Assembly (NCBI RefSeq): GCF_024679245.1 | Contig: NC_090176.1 | Coordinates: 23,080,546-23,144,545 of the forward strand | Length of the DNA: 64,000 nt | Reading direction: 5' to 3' | From: Pseudorasbora parva | Lineage: Eukaryota; Chordata; Actinopteri; Cypriniformes; Gobionidae | Shown: positions 21,894 to 33,339 of the stretch, piece after piece | How the letters are laid out: the number at the start of each line of letters is the position of its first letter | How positions within the stretch are numbered: position 1 is the stretch's first letter | Position numbers and translations under genes: made by a program | Notes under the pieces: generated by a model | Told to the model about the DNA's origin: nothing | What the model saw: the letters and a program-made list of their open reading frames with translations, nothing else | Databases searched by the model: none

Positions 21894-22300
21894 AGTTCAC
21901 CCAAAAATAAAAATTCTCTCATTAATTATTTACCCTAATGTTGTCGTTCGACACCCGTAAGACCTCTGTTCATCTTCAGAACACAAATGAAGATATTTTT
22001 GTTGAAATCTGATGGCTCAGAAAGGCCTCCATTGACACCGATGTCATTTCCTCTCTCAAGACCCATAAAAGACGTTGTTACAAAGTAACTCTACAATAAT
22101 TTTATGATGTGATGAGAATAGTTTTTGTGGGCAAAAAAACTAAACCACTTATATAGTGATGGGGCAATTTCAAAACAAAGTTTAGAATGGTTTCAAACGG
22201 ATATGAATCAGCATATTGCATCAGCGTTAATAAAGTCCTTCTGAAGTGAAGTGGTGCAATTTTACAATTGTCTATAGTAAATGACAATAATTTTATTCAG
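21894..22300 (+). mobile_element. Angel-like MITE (TTAAAGGGTTAGTTCACCC end)
   Basis: Begins TTAAAGGGTTAGTTCACCC and carries AACACAAATGAAGATATTTT and AAAGGCCTCCATTGACACC, matching the 35039-35526 copy. The right terminus is not found, so the 3' limit is approximate. Non-coding. Confidence 0.7.
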
Positions 22301-22700
22301 CCATATATTTCTAAAAGTGTAGGAACTTGATACAGTTGGTCACTGAAAACCATGTCCTCCAGTGTGACACCATATATCCTTTTAAAATGGGCGATTCCAC
22401 TGACAAGTTTAATTACTTGAAGGATCCATTCAGCTGTGACGCCCTGCTACGTGCACATGGTATGTTTTTGTTTCAGAATTGTTAAAAAAATGTAACTTTT
22501 TCCGGTTTGTTTTGTTGTCCTTTGGTGTGACATCTTGCTACAGTATGTCACACCACACATTTCAGTAAAAAATTTAGTACCCCCTTATATTCTCTCAAAC
22601 ATCAGATGTCACACTACACAATAATATGCATTTTCTTTTCTTCAAAAGTGGTGTTTTACACACAAAAAAAGCATTTTTACTGCATATTTGGCAATCCTAA
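22301..22700. other. No gene seen
   Basis: Recurring GTGTGACA and TGTCACAC words (22360-22610) hint at an unrecognised repeat; nothing firmer. Confidence 0.4.
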
Positions 22701-22710
22701 TGCATTACAG

Positions 22711-22867
22711 CAGGGGTGCCCAACCCTGAGAATAGTTCTGCAGATTTTAGCCACCTACCACCCAGCAGATTTGAGCTCCAACCTGAATCAAACACACCTG
22801 AACCAGCTAATCATGGTGTTCAGGGCTGCTTGATAATTGTGTTGGAGCAGGGTTGGACACCATTACT
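22711..22867. mobile_element. hAT-type MITE, about 157 bp
   Basis: Starts CAGGGGTGCCCAACCCTG and ends GCAGGGTTGGACACC plus a few bases, a near-palindromic pair. GCATTACA is duplicated exactly at 22702-22709 and 22868-22875; 8-bp duplications are characteristic of hAT elements. The interior (GAGCTCCAACCTGAATCAAA, CACACCTGAACCAGCTAATC) is a very common cyprinid sequence. Confidence 0.85.
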
Positions 22868-23059
22868 GCATTACAGTATGTTTCTAGATATAAAACTCTC
22901 TTTGCTTTCTTAGTGTCTCCATGCTTGTGCATGATTAATTATCTTGTGCATAATTCGTCATTGCACATTATTCTAAAAATTAAAAAAGGTTAGATTTTTT
23001 TTATTAAATGACATACACAAATGTAACTAAAATGTAATTAAAAAGACAGTAAATAATTT

Positions 23060-23185
23060 ATTTGCTATTGAGCCCTGCACATGACACGCAGTAAAAAAAC
23101 TAGTAGGCTAAATTGTGCGCACGTTTTACTATTTCGTTCCCTCGATTTATAAGCATGTCATGGCTGGCCTACTTAATATAGTAAA
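23060..23185. repeat. Dispersed repeat shared with 51060-51175
   Basis: GAGCCCTGCACATGACACGC followed by AATTGTGCGCACGTTTTACT and TTCGTTCCCTCGATTTATAA matches GAGCCCCGCAAATGACATGC, GTGCGCACGATTTACTATTT at 51064-51125. Confidence 0.6.
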
Positions 23186-25904
23186 AAAAAATTATTAAGG
23201 CACTCTTGACAGAAAAAAAGTATATAATATACAAATGTATATTAAAGCTGCACTACAAATGATTTCCTTATAGTTTTAGGTAAAAATCAACTAAATGCAA
23301 TTATTAAGCAAGTACAGAAAAACATTTTTCATTACTGTATTCAATTTATATTATAGGTGGTCAGTTCAGATTTGGCAGGAAATTTCAGGTTTACGTTTAC
23401 ATTCATTCTTGTGTATTTACATTTGTACTATGGTGTATGTAAGTCCTACATGTTGTAGGACTTCCGTCTTATTGTCATGTTGAATGACAGATCTACTGTG
23501 ATATGGTGACAAAAGGCAGACATAGGCACACCTCAAACTATCTGATTCATTATTGGTGAAAAGCAGTGGCAAAGCACAACTGTTTTTAAGTTGTTGTTTT
23601 TTAAAACTGTAAGTAACTTGCAGTTTTATGTTTCAACCACAGGAGGTGATAGAGAGGCCAACTGTCAGAGCAGCAGAAAACAGAAAGGAAAATAGCACAA
23701 AGAGCAAGACACAGCAATTACCTTAAACACATCCCCAAACATAATGAACACAAAAGACAACAACAACAACAACAACAACAAAAGAATAAAACAATGTCCT
23801 GGGACATAGCAGTAATCTCATTGCTTAATGTTTCATCGCTTTCCATTTGATCAAATCCCACATTAAGTATTGAAATACATTGTCACATTACAGAAATAAT
23901 TATAGTTTACTATAGTCATTCTTACCCTGTATTATTTTCTTCCTTATGAAACACGAAAAATAAACGTTATAGGCAGAATGTCCGAGTTGCCCTTTTCCAT
24001 AGAATAAAAGTATTTTTATGCAGCCAAGCTCTAAAACAGAAAAAAGCCCATACAAGTATCAAGCTTATGCTTGTGTGTATGTTTCAGTTCTTCTGAAGCT
24101 TTGTTAAATTAAATATAGGTTAAATTTAAATAAATTGTGGCTTTGGATGCGTTATTTTTAACAAAGACAATTTGTTCCAGAATGTCACTTGACCAGAAAA
24201 CCCCCAGCTGCAAATGAGGACAACACTAATGATACTTATACAGTGCTTTTGATCCTGTTTGGAGATTGTCTGTGTAAATCAACATCCACATTCAAACTCA
24301 AGTTGTCTTTTGGATGAACTAATCCTTTGAATGTGTTGCGAAAGCCATTTCATGTTTCTCTGAGCTACAGAGGATTTGTCGTTCATTGCACATGTGTGAA
24401 GTGTTGCCTACAGATTTACATCAGAAAAATCAATGGACACACAATTCCAAACTTTCTCTGATGTTCATATAAACACACCCAAAGAAAACAAAGCGTGACT
24501 TATTTCCAAAGGGTCAGTAATCAAACATTTAACAATAAAGATTCTGTAAATAGCATCTGGCCTGTGTTTTTCCTCAACTTAAGACACTGTGTATATTGCA
24601 TGCTGATTGTGAAAAGGTAAAATGGAGTGTGTGTGAATGATACGAGGGCGTTTGTGCTGTACAGCTGGAGTCCTGGTGTAGACGCCTCAGAGTTCCTGTC
24701 CAGCTGAGCAGAGGGTGGAGAAGACTTTACACCTCTCTGACACACACAAACAAACCAGCCCTCTGATGCTCTCAGACAAACAAACACAGAGGGCTCAGGA
24801 TATCATCCAGAAAAAAGAAAACTGAACCGATAGTTTTCAAGAGTTAGAGTTGAGCTCTTTCTCTAACTGTCTCTTATGTCTTTCACTGCCTGTCTCTGTA
24901 TATATCACTCAATCCATCTGCCCACATGATCTGAATTAAGTTCAGACTGACCACCTTTCATCGGATGAGGCCGGCTGGCCATTCGATGGAAAAGTTCACA
25001 CACAGAGTGACTGTGTAAATAAGAGACTGCAAGTATTTCGATGTCTCTGTTTGTGAGTGTGGCTGGACGGAATGTGTGAACAAGTGTGTGAATATTAATA
25101 AGAGAATATTTGTGTGTTGGAAACTGTGGTGCAGAAAAAAATGTTAGGAAACTAAATAATTTGCTGAATTATAAATGAGTTTTATAACATCTGCTAGACA
25201 CCAGATCAGAACACAGTGCCGCTTCGCTCTGAATTGTGCAGCACATATATTTATTTAAATAAATATCAACCTTTGTGATTTGATAATCGCTCTAAGCCAT
25301 ATCACTATGCATGTTACTTATTTGTATAAGATAAAACAGTACAAGATGAGCACATTGACATGCTAAAGTAAAATAGCCTGCAAATGCTATTTCACGTTCA
25401 ACCATGATACACAGATTCAACCTGGTCCATGGAAACAGAAGGACTGTGCAAAAAGCTTCTCTGGTGTATATAATTCTGTATAGACAGAAAAACTCAGAGT
25501 AAATGAACAAAAGTTCAAGTGAAGGATAACCACAGAGACATTACAGAAAACCAACCTCTTGTGTCTCCTGCTGACTCATTGATAGGGCAGCATAGCTTTG
25601 ACATTAACCATCAAACAAAGGGTGTTTTTGCTCTCTTGTTTGGTGTCTAGTGGTTCACCACAGCTTGGTGGGATTATCTTGATTAATGGCACAAATCTTC
25701 TCTTCACTGTATACGTCGGAGTTCTGCGATGCAGCATTTCTCACCATTAACTTGACCAAGTTATTTTGAAATGATTAAACACAGCCCTTTGTGCTGCCAA
25801 ACACATATGAATCTGTCTTCTCAATAATGTTCTGGTTTTATTCAAGGTCTATATTATATTTTATTGTAAAGACAAGAAAAATCAGAAATCCGATCTCTTT
25901 ACAT
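23186..25904. other. 2.7 kb without a recognised gene or element
   Basis: Contains a (CAA)n run at 23757-23781 and otherwise non-repetitive AT-rich sequence. Short frames at 23295, 24521 and 25292 show no domains. The stretch 24600-24790 has higher GC and might be regulatory, without firm support. Confidence 0.45.
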
Positions 25905-26160
25905 TCATATTTATTCATTTTGCTGACACTTTTTTTATCCAAAGGTAAGAGAATTACAAAGAAAAGTCCTTTGAAATCTCATGTGTCTCTACAGTTTTAG
26001 AAGAGATAAGCAATGATTCAAAATGTGCTTTGATTTGCTAAGATAAGAAAGCTGCAAACAAAAGTCAGAAATCTCAATATGGACTTTCGGTAGCACTATA
26101 TTTTACAGTCCTGTTCCACATGTACATACAATATTGAATTAACCTTGCCATAGTCAAGTA
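25905..26160. repeat. Fragments of two dispersed repeats
   Basis: TTCATTTTGCTGACACTTTT followed by TATCCAAAGG (25914-25944) is a weak copy of the CATTTGGCAGA repeat. GGTAGCACTATATTTTACAG (26089) is a MITE tip of the GGTAACACTTTA type; the other end is missing. Confidence 0.45.
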
Positions 26161-26175
26161 AAAAGAGTTCAGTAC

Positions 26176-26457
26176 ATGGACATCACATACAATGAGTATC
26201 AAACACCATCGCCTCCTCCTTCAAATGTAAATCTTGTTTGTGAAAAACACCACGAAAAAACATACGATTCTCAACATAAAAAGTTGTTAGTTTGCTCGGC
26301 CCATTTTACCACGGAGAGTTTTTCTAACCTGGGACAATATCAAGCAGGATTCGCTCAGTGTCTAAAACTGAAGAAAGGGCCGATTTCAACGATATTCCTG
26401 CAAACAGTAAATAGTGATTTTATCCACTTCTTGACTGTCAAACCCAATTCTGATTAA
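26176..26457 (+). pseudogene. THAP zinc-finger remnant, transposon-derived
   Basis: The 93-codon frame ends with LLVCSAHFTTESFSNLGQ and then LKLKKGPISTIF. That is the second half of a THAP domain: the C-x2-H zinc ligands (CSAH), HF...F, and the terminal (A)VPTIF-like motif, here ISTIF. The first half of a THAP domain (initial cysteine pair and tryptophan) is not recognisable upstream, so the domain is incomplete. THAP domains bind DNA and occur in P-element and Kolobok transposases as well as host THAP proteins. The surrounding sequence carries a TTAA-type element end at 27319, favouring a transposon origin. Confidence 0.55.
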
Positions 26458-26459
26458 AT

Positions 26460-27319
26460 TAAAAGTTTCTTAGTCAGACAACATTACGATAATATCCCCT
26501 GTGTTGTCTAGATCCAACTCAAGAGGCTAGTAAAGTAACAATTGAAAACTCCAAGGAGCACACATAACAGTTTGTCAAATGACAGGTTAATATTATTTCC
26601 TGCCAGTGTTGACATAAAATACAACAGTAAATACGTATGTCAATCCCTTTTGACGGATTGAAATCTAAATGAACCTATATTTCATCATCAACACATAAGC
26701 TAACTACGTTTACTACTACTGTTTAGTTGCTTCCAGATCGCTCAGTTGATCCTTGTAGCTAACGTCTCCTTCTCCACCATCTAAGTTGAAACGATAGTCA
26801 TTTGACAAGGCTTCTAGTCAATTTGTTAAATAAATATACATTTTTGAGAACTGAAGTAGGATTATTTTGCAGTGGATGAGTTAGTAAACATGACACTGAC
26901 TATTGTGGCTTCCACATTACTTTGTTTGGCTAAATAAATCGACTTTTAAATCAGTACTCTACTATCAAACTGTCACGTTACTGTACAAACAACATATTTA
27001 CGCGCTACCCAGTTCAGTTCGTGATTTAAAGTTAAGAAGCTATTATTGTAAAATCATTGCCATGATGGATGATATAGATGTGTTAGCTGTCATTGAGCCG
27101 TGCAGTGAAACAGCCAATCAGAGCAGAACTCTGAATTATTATTCATGACCCTTCCAAATAAGGCAAAACAGAGCATTACATCATAGGGACAATTTATAGG
27201 GTTGTAAATGGACCTGTAAAACCGTATCTGGACAATTTTTGACCTTAAATAGGCCCCATACCTTCTATAGATATCAGAGAACAATTTAAAATATTGTTTC
27301 AAAATATTATAGGGCACCT
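26460..27319. mobile_element. TTAA-type element, right end visible
   Basis: The sequence ends AATATTATAGGGCACCT followed by TTAA (27320-27323), the complement of an AGGTGCCC tip comparable to the AGGTTCC and AGGTGTC tips at 29443 and 45937. The left end was not located, so the start is arbitrary and the THAP remnant upstream may belong to it. GTGCAGTGAAACAGCCAATC (27099) and ATTATTCATGACCC are typical interior words. Confidence 0.45.
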
Positions 27320-27349
27320 TTAAACCCTCAAGTTGTTCCGAACATGTAT

Positions 27350-27569
27350 ATGCATGAGGTAACATCTATGTATTTTGAAAAAAGTTTTTATTTGTAATTC
27401 ATGTTTTGTAGTTTACACAGACAATAACAATATAGTTTTCAAAAACGTGCACTTAAAGTTTGCGTTTTCAGGCCCCCAAAACAGTGTTGTCGTGTAAATG
27501 AATGGCCTTAACGCATAAAAGATTTTCATTTTTTTAAAAAATGACGTTGTGTAAACTGCCCCTCAATTT
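27350..27569. repeat. GTTTTCAGGCCCCCAAAAC-type dispersed repeat fragment
   Basis: GTTTGCGTTTTCAGGCCCCC (27459) and the following AAACAGTGTTGTCGTGTAAA are recognisable as part of a common cyprinid non-autonomous element. Ends not defined. Confidence 0.4.
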
Positions 27570-27780
27570 CATTCTCCTGCGAAAGAATATATTTTGAAGA
27601 ATGTTCCTAACCAAAAAAGTTTTGTTGTGCAAAACTTCCATTGTGTGGGCAAAATAAAAGAAACCAAAACAGTGAGACATTCCTCTAAATATCCTCTTTT
27701 ATGTTCCACAGAAGAAAGAAATTCATACAGGTTTGGAATGACATGAGGGCGAGTGTAAATGATGTGAACGATCCCTTTAA
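27570..27780 (-). mobile_element. Angel-like MITE fragment, reversed
   Basis: Ends GATCCCTTTAA at 27780. The interior GAAATTCATACAGGTTTGGA followed by ATGACATGAGGGCGAGT is the reversed, diverged equivalent of the family's usual CTCACCCTCATG segment. Left portion degenerate. Confidence 0.6.
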
Positions 27781-29438
27781 GCAATTTGGAAAAAAAATTA
27801 TACAAATAATAAAAGATTGATATTTAAATGAAACAGACCAAACTAAGACTACTACTCTACTACAAAAATGTCCTTTGGGCATGCATATGGTCTTGGTGTA
27901 TGTCTGGATGTATGAACTTCCTCTTTCCCAAGTTCTCTTTGTCTTTGGGAATGTGCTGTAATGCTGGAATCAGAGGGGATGGAGTGTGCTGTGGATCATG
28001 TAACAGAGCACATCTATAACTTAGTCTGTATTTGTGCAGGCCTCGGCTCTGAGCACATGGAGAGGGAAGGGGAGCGCGAGGGAAGGTGGGAGAGAGGAAA
28101 AGAGGGGGGTCGGAATGAACAGGAGCGTCTTTGTAAAGCACCCGGGCATTCCGTGCTCCGAGTGCTGTGACATCCAACCCCTCACAATGGGGCTCCTTTA
28201 AGACTCCAGGAGCGGAGCTTGGGGAACACGGAGGGGAAATGAGTTAGTACAACTCTACAATCCCACATCAAATTCACTGTCATGGCCTCCGCAGGGAGCC
28301 ACGCAACCCGGGGCCTGGGCCCGAATGTCACCCCAAATTCACCCAAATCTTCTATTTTCACATATCATTAAAGGCAGTGGTCTGTGACTCTATAAACTCG
28401 TCTGATGTAAACTCACATCCAGCGCTCTGAGGGTGGTAATGGAAACTTTATTAGAAAGTTCAAGACATGAAATTTCCGATCATTTACTTCATCTTGACCC
28501 TCCTGTAACTAAGAATTACCACATGTATTTTTTGGCAGATGGCAATTTCAAAAGTGTCTGATTTTGACCTTGTAGAATATCTTCGTATTCAGAGCTCATG
28601 TTAACCCACTCAATGATCCAAGACTAATAAATGCAATACCCACTTTATAAAGAAACATTAGTTGAACTCTGTTCAGACCACCAGATTGAGTAAGTTACAT
28701 GATCAAGTTTGTCTCTAAATCTTGTTACTTCTAGCTCATCTTTCTATGAAAATGGGTTAAAGTTGAAGTATGCAAGTATTTATCATTCTCTTAACCCATT
28801 TTTTTATTCACTGAGTACCATTTGTGGGGAAATCATGGGTTTATCTTCCCCGAAAGTGTAAACATTAGCCTCTCAGGCATCATCTAAACATTAAGAGAGA
28901 TCCACTCAGATCTGTCAATCTCTTTCCAGCTCAACCTATAATGAGAGTTTGGGGCGTGGTTACTGCAGCAGGAGGGTTTTTAGCCATTGTGGGACCAGCT
29001 GACGCGTTACATGGGAAAAGGCGTTCAGCTTCAGTCACAGAAAAATGTGTTGACATTCAAATATTAAACAGGCCATGAACACTTCAAATTGAAAAGGCCA
29101 TTGCGATGCAATGTACTATTATAGCCACTTCAATACAGCATGCACCCATTAAGAATGACAAATGTTGAAACGACAGTTGAAACATTCTCCCCCCAAAAAA
29201 TCTACTTTTGTGTTCAAAAGATGACAATATAACATTAAAATGTAGCTACTTTTACATGCATTTCTTTGGTCAAATATAAAATAATATTTTAACTAGAAAA
29301 GTATATAAAACTAGGAAAATAGGATAGCATCAGTCCTGTTTTTGCTTTTATTGGTGTGATATTTAAACATTATTAGATTTGGACAACTCAAGCTCAGTGT
29401 TCAAGACTCTGACCACCAGACCTTGGAATTAGGGAATG
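27781..29438. other. No supported gene
   Basis: Frames at 27828-28177 on both strands are low-complexity (Gly/Glu/Arg-rich from GGGAGAGGGA runs). GC-richer sequence at 28040-28330 is unassigned. No element ends were recognised. Confidence 0.45.
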
Positions 29439-29442
29439 TTAA

Positions 29443-31048
29443 AGGTTCCATATTGTGGATTTTAACATTTTTTATAAAGTTTCCTGAGGTGTACTTATAA
29501 TGTAAGTATGATTTTTACAACATAGTATGTTTGGAAGTTTTCTATCCTGATTTTAGCTCTTTGGCTTAAATGCTCTGTTTGAAGGGGCGTGTCGCCTGTG
29601 AGACTTCTAAACGCCCACTGCTGTGATTGGCTGACATCTTAGCATTTGAAATACATATTATATGGGAAACCCTCTTGAATACTTTTACAAGTTTTTTTTT
29701 TTTTCACTATTACAACTGTCGAGTATAATGAAAAGTGAAAAGTGTTGATTATAGCATAATTCTTTTATTTTTTCCTATCACATTAAAGGTTGAAGTGATG
29801 AGCATTGAGCAGATGACAGACAGTCTGTTTATCACGAGAAAGAGATGCGTTTTCTCTCATGAAATGCTTTCACCACAACTAACAGAAAACGCGATATCGA
29901 TATGAATAAAGTAAGAGCTTCGCTGTGCTGTGTAACAGCGTCATTCATTATAACAGCTGTGTCCAGATAAACTTGCGCGGTGTGATTGACAGCTTCATTT
30001 ATTGTGAAGGGAGCGTACTTTGATCGCTTTCTGTAGTTTAATCACAATTTAAATAACATAATATTTTCATGCTACTAAGAGAGACAATGTGAAGTTGATT
30101 GTTTAGTCACTGGCACATAAACAGCATTAAACGATTTAGAAAGAAAGAATTAATAGTCATGTGGGCCAACAAATAAAGCCATAACATAATGATACCTTTT
30201 TAAATCATTAGCTCAAGATTAATTAAAGCAGACAACTGGAAGTTGAAATGCATGGCTTTGACCCCTTGTGGTAATTAACATGTTAATTTACATTATTAGT
30301 TAATATAATATGTTATTAAGGAATTAATACATTATGACATATTTAACTAACAATTTAATGATTACTTAATCTATTAAATGTAGAATCTTCATTAGTTGCT
30401 GATGTATTAATCATTAATAAATGGGTTCACCATTAGTAATACATTAACTCATGATTGTCTGTGCATTAATTAAGCATGAATGAGTGCACCCGTATTGTCA
30501 AGTGCTACCAGAAAGTCTGTCTGAACTTGAATAATTAGCTACACATCATAAATCACTGATAACAGATCAGACATTAGAATGGACACTGTTACTTATGTAT
30601 GTTTGTGGTGGGTCAAATCCATATCGTAATTGTAAAGCCTGTGCTGACATTGTGACTAAATTACCAAATAATCCACAGCTAAATGTAAAAATGAACTGAA
30701 TCCATTTTTCTCTGCCATCGGGATCCTTCGGCGGCTTATGCAAAGATGATGTTTTTCCACCAGGTCAGGAACAGCATCATAATCTTGTTTCTCGCTTCTC
30801 ATCCACTGAACACCAGTAGGTGGGGACGGTGGGCAGTGTTCGTGGTGGCGATTGAAGGCGGAGACTGTGTAGTTGTGACATCACATTATTACGAAAGTCT
30901 TAACGGCTCGTGAAAAGACACAGCTACTTTATGCAGGTTGTGTGCATTTGACTGTTTTGAAACTTAAATTGTAGTTACATAGCGCCTAGATCTAAGTTAT
31001 CATGAAAAAAAAAAGCCAGAATTTTCCAGTTTTTACAATATGGGACCT
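29443..31048. mobile_element. 1.6-kb TTAA-type non-autonomous element
   Basis: TTAA (29439-29442) then AGGTTCCATATTGT at the left; ACAATATGGGACCT then TTGA (31049-31052, one base from TTAA) at the right. The tips are inverted copies with one mismatch. Interior: GCGTGTCGCCTGTGAGAC, GTGATTGGCTGACATC. An AT-rich segment ending CAAGTGCTACC (about 30270-30514) looks like a separate nested MITE of the GGTARCACTT type. No transposase. Confidence 0.7.
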
Positions 31049-31052
31049 TTGA

Positions 31053-32257
31053 GGTGATACTGAAGTGGAAAAAGGAAGATGATTATGAAATCCCAATCTA
31101 AGTCGGCACAAAGTGGAAATTACATCCATTCTTTCTCCCGTACTTTGATATTCATGTGAAATGGCTTCTTAATTGGGGAAAAAATATAGGGTGGGACTTG
31201 ATTTTGTCCATTGGGAATTAATTGGATCATTGTCGTTTGCTTACTGCTATGATCTCATCTGATTGACAGGTTGCTGGAGGAAATGATTATTGCCCAGCCC
31301 TCAGGTCAGTGCACACATCAGAGAGAAAATATCATAATTTCTTCTTTTTTTTTCAATAATGATGTGCATGGATGAATAAATTATAATAAACAATTTTCTG
31401 ACTTTAAAGGTGCACACATACACGATGTTTAACGACCGATGTGAAAAATGCAAATATGTACTTACTCAATAATTGAATTTTGCTAATTTAAAACCCCAAA
31501 AGTCTTCCGAAGTGCAGCTTTAAAAAACACAACTTCAATACTGGCAATTTTACTTGACTGGTTGAATGAGTTGTCCAGAGGGCAGAGACACTCACAAACA
31601 TGCTGGTGGTGTTTGAAATGCTGTGTTAACATTCACAGCTCCATCGTGACTGTCCTTTGGGGCAGAGAAATTCAAATTACTTTCATTTTAGTTTCTACAG
31701 TGGCAGCTGGAGCCCAGAGTCAAATCCCAATACAACCAGATGGCACAGCGCTTGACAGTGCGTGCATGTGTGTTAATATTTGTATGTGCGTGCAGCATAA
31801 TGTGTGGCCTTCAAAGCTCTTCTGACTGCTCAGAGGCGACGAGAGATGGAGGGCAAAAGAGAAAAAGACAGGAGAAGAAAATGAAGGAATAAATAGGGCT
31901 GAGGACGAGAGGAGGGAGACGGATCGTTTTGGATTTTGAACATAGGTCTGTTTGAGTTTGATTAATAGGACTCTTTCTCCCTGTTTTTGAATCCACAGTT
32001 TTAATTAAAGGGACCCCCTGGAGAAAGGGAACAGTACATACCCTGACAGATATGACTGGTGAGAAAAGAAAGGCAGACAGTTACAGAAATGTAAATATAA
32101 CAGGGCTCACAAAGGAATATGCAGAGACACTTATAGCCTGCCCAATTAATGAGGCCTAACTATGATTTTGAGCTTTTTCTTTTTGCTTCCATTGCTCTAT
32201 CCATGGGTCAGTAAACAGCAGCAGCTAGCATAAGTACTAAATAACAGGCCTATATAC
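31053..32257. other. No gene seen; candidate regulatory stretch 31130-31330
   Basis: Includes TTCTTAATTGGGG, GGAATTAATTGGATC and TGATTGACAG (31260-31269), homeodomain- and PBX/MEIS-type words in otherwise non-repetitive sequence. Frames at 31562-31996 have no known motif. Confidence 0.4.
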
Positions 32258-32520
32258 ATATTTAGTAGGGGTGTGCATTGGCACTGCCTTCACGATTCGA
32301 TTCGATTCGATTCACCGGGTAACGATTCGATTCAATTCGATTCTACAATGCATTGTGATGCATCAAAATTCTACTGCACACAAAGCAAATTTTTCATCAG
32401 TCATGAGGCAATACAAGCAGATATTAAACAACAGATTGTATTGGCTGCTATGTGTCTCCTGTATCTTTGACATAAAAGTTATTAAATAAAATAAAATGAA
32501 ATTAAATAAAATGCAATTAA

Positions 32521-33100
32521 CCCTTAAATGCATGACTGTTTCACCAAACATTCTTACATATTCGGGTCGTTAGCGACCCGGATCTATATTTAACATGGAT
32601 AGATATCTACCTGTCGTGATAATATATAAAACTCCTGATTTTAGAGTAACAGCTACAGAAGAATAAAATGAAACCTATTTCGTTACCTTTTGGAGCTTGG
32701 AAGGATTCAGTTTGAGCAGATGTTTAATACCATCATCATATGACCTCGTCAGAGCTCGTTTACCAGTATATTCAGCATCTGCCTCATATTCGCGATCTCG
32801 AGCATATTCTCCAAACTCATTTTTAATGTCTTCCAAATCAATATTTTGATCACTGACAGCTTCTTGACCACATCCATCATCAAGAGACAGTGACACTAAC
32901 ATATGATTGTGTTTAGTACTTGCTCTCTGAAGTAAATCACTAACCCATTTCAAGTTTTGCAGATTATAATTATTGTTTCGTTTTCTGTCAGAGGTAACTA
33001 TGAGTGAAACGTCACTTCATCATTGGGTATCAGACATTGCCACCTTGTGGAATAAAGGTGAATTGCTTTATCCTACACACCTCGGGTCGTTAGCGCGTTT
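32521..33100 (-). mobile_element. piggyBac-like non-autonomous element, copy 3 (nested in hAT)
   Basis: Flanked by TTAA on both sides (32517-32520 and 33101-33104). The left tip is CCCTTAAATGCATGAC and the right tip's complement is AAACGCGCTAACGACCCG. Both ends contain the hairpin motif GGGTCGTTAGCG, at 32563-32580 as CGGGTCG-TTAG-CGACCCG. This is the only copy whose two ends are complete, and it shows the element is 580 bp when uninterrupted. Orientation is opposite to copies 1 and 2, taking the transposase-like frame as forward. Confidence 0.88.
32675..32953 (-). pseudogene. N-terminal piggyBac-transposase-like fragment
   Basis: A 92-codon frame beginning MKWVSDLLQ with SLSLDDGCGQEAVSDQNIDL, EDIKNEFGEY and KHLLKLNPSKLQKVTK. 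It corresponds to the acidic N-terminal part seen broken in copies 1 and 2 (SLSLDGG, NIDLEDVEN). The DDD catalytic core and C-terminal zinc finger of piggyBac transposases (usually about 550-600 residues) are absent, and the frame ends near the element's tip. It cannot transpose DNA by itself. Whether it is translated is unknown. Confidence 0.55.
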
Positions 33101-33339
33101 TTAATAACCCGTCTATCGCGGTCATCTCCCTCCGCCTCAGCCATCTTCCTTGTTGTTGTTGTTATTCTCCTGGAACCGGAAGTATTTGAAACTTCACAAC
33201 TTTATCGTCCGCCAGAAAATAAACAGTGACATAATCGATTATGGCACTTTGCCGCATCGATGCTGAATCGTTCATGCCCCGCATCGCGATGCATCGCCGA
33301 ATCGATTATTGTTGACACCCCTAATATTTAGTATATATT

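Larger units (their letters stand above)
32266..33323. mobile_element. hAT-type non-autonomous element carrying a nested piggyBac-like element
   Basis: TAGGGGTGT at the left tip and ACACCCCTA at the right tip, flanked by a perfect 8-bp duplication ATATTTAG (32258-32265 and 33324-33331). Subterminal arrays of GATTC (ACGATTCGATTCGATTCGAT at the left; GCATCGATGCTGAATCG and GAATCGATTATTG at the right) are typical of hAT ends that bind transposase. No hAT transposase frame is present. Without the nested 580-bp element and its extra TTAA, the hAT element is about 474 bp. Confidence 0.9.

Noticed and set aside
27860..28177. Overlapping frames rich in Pro or Gly/Glu/Arg
   Set aside because: Caused by purine-rich GGGAGAGGGA-type low complexity.
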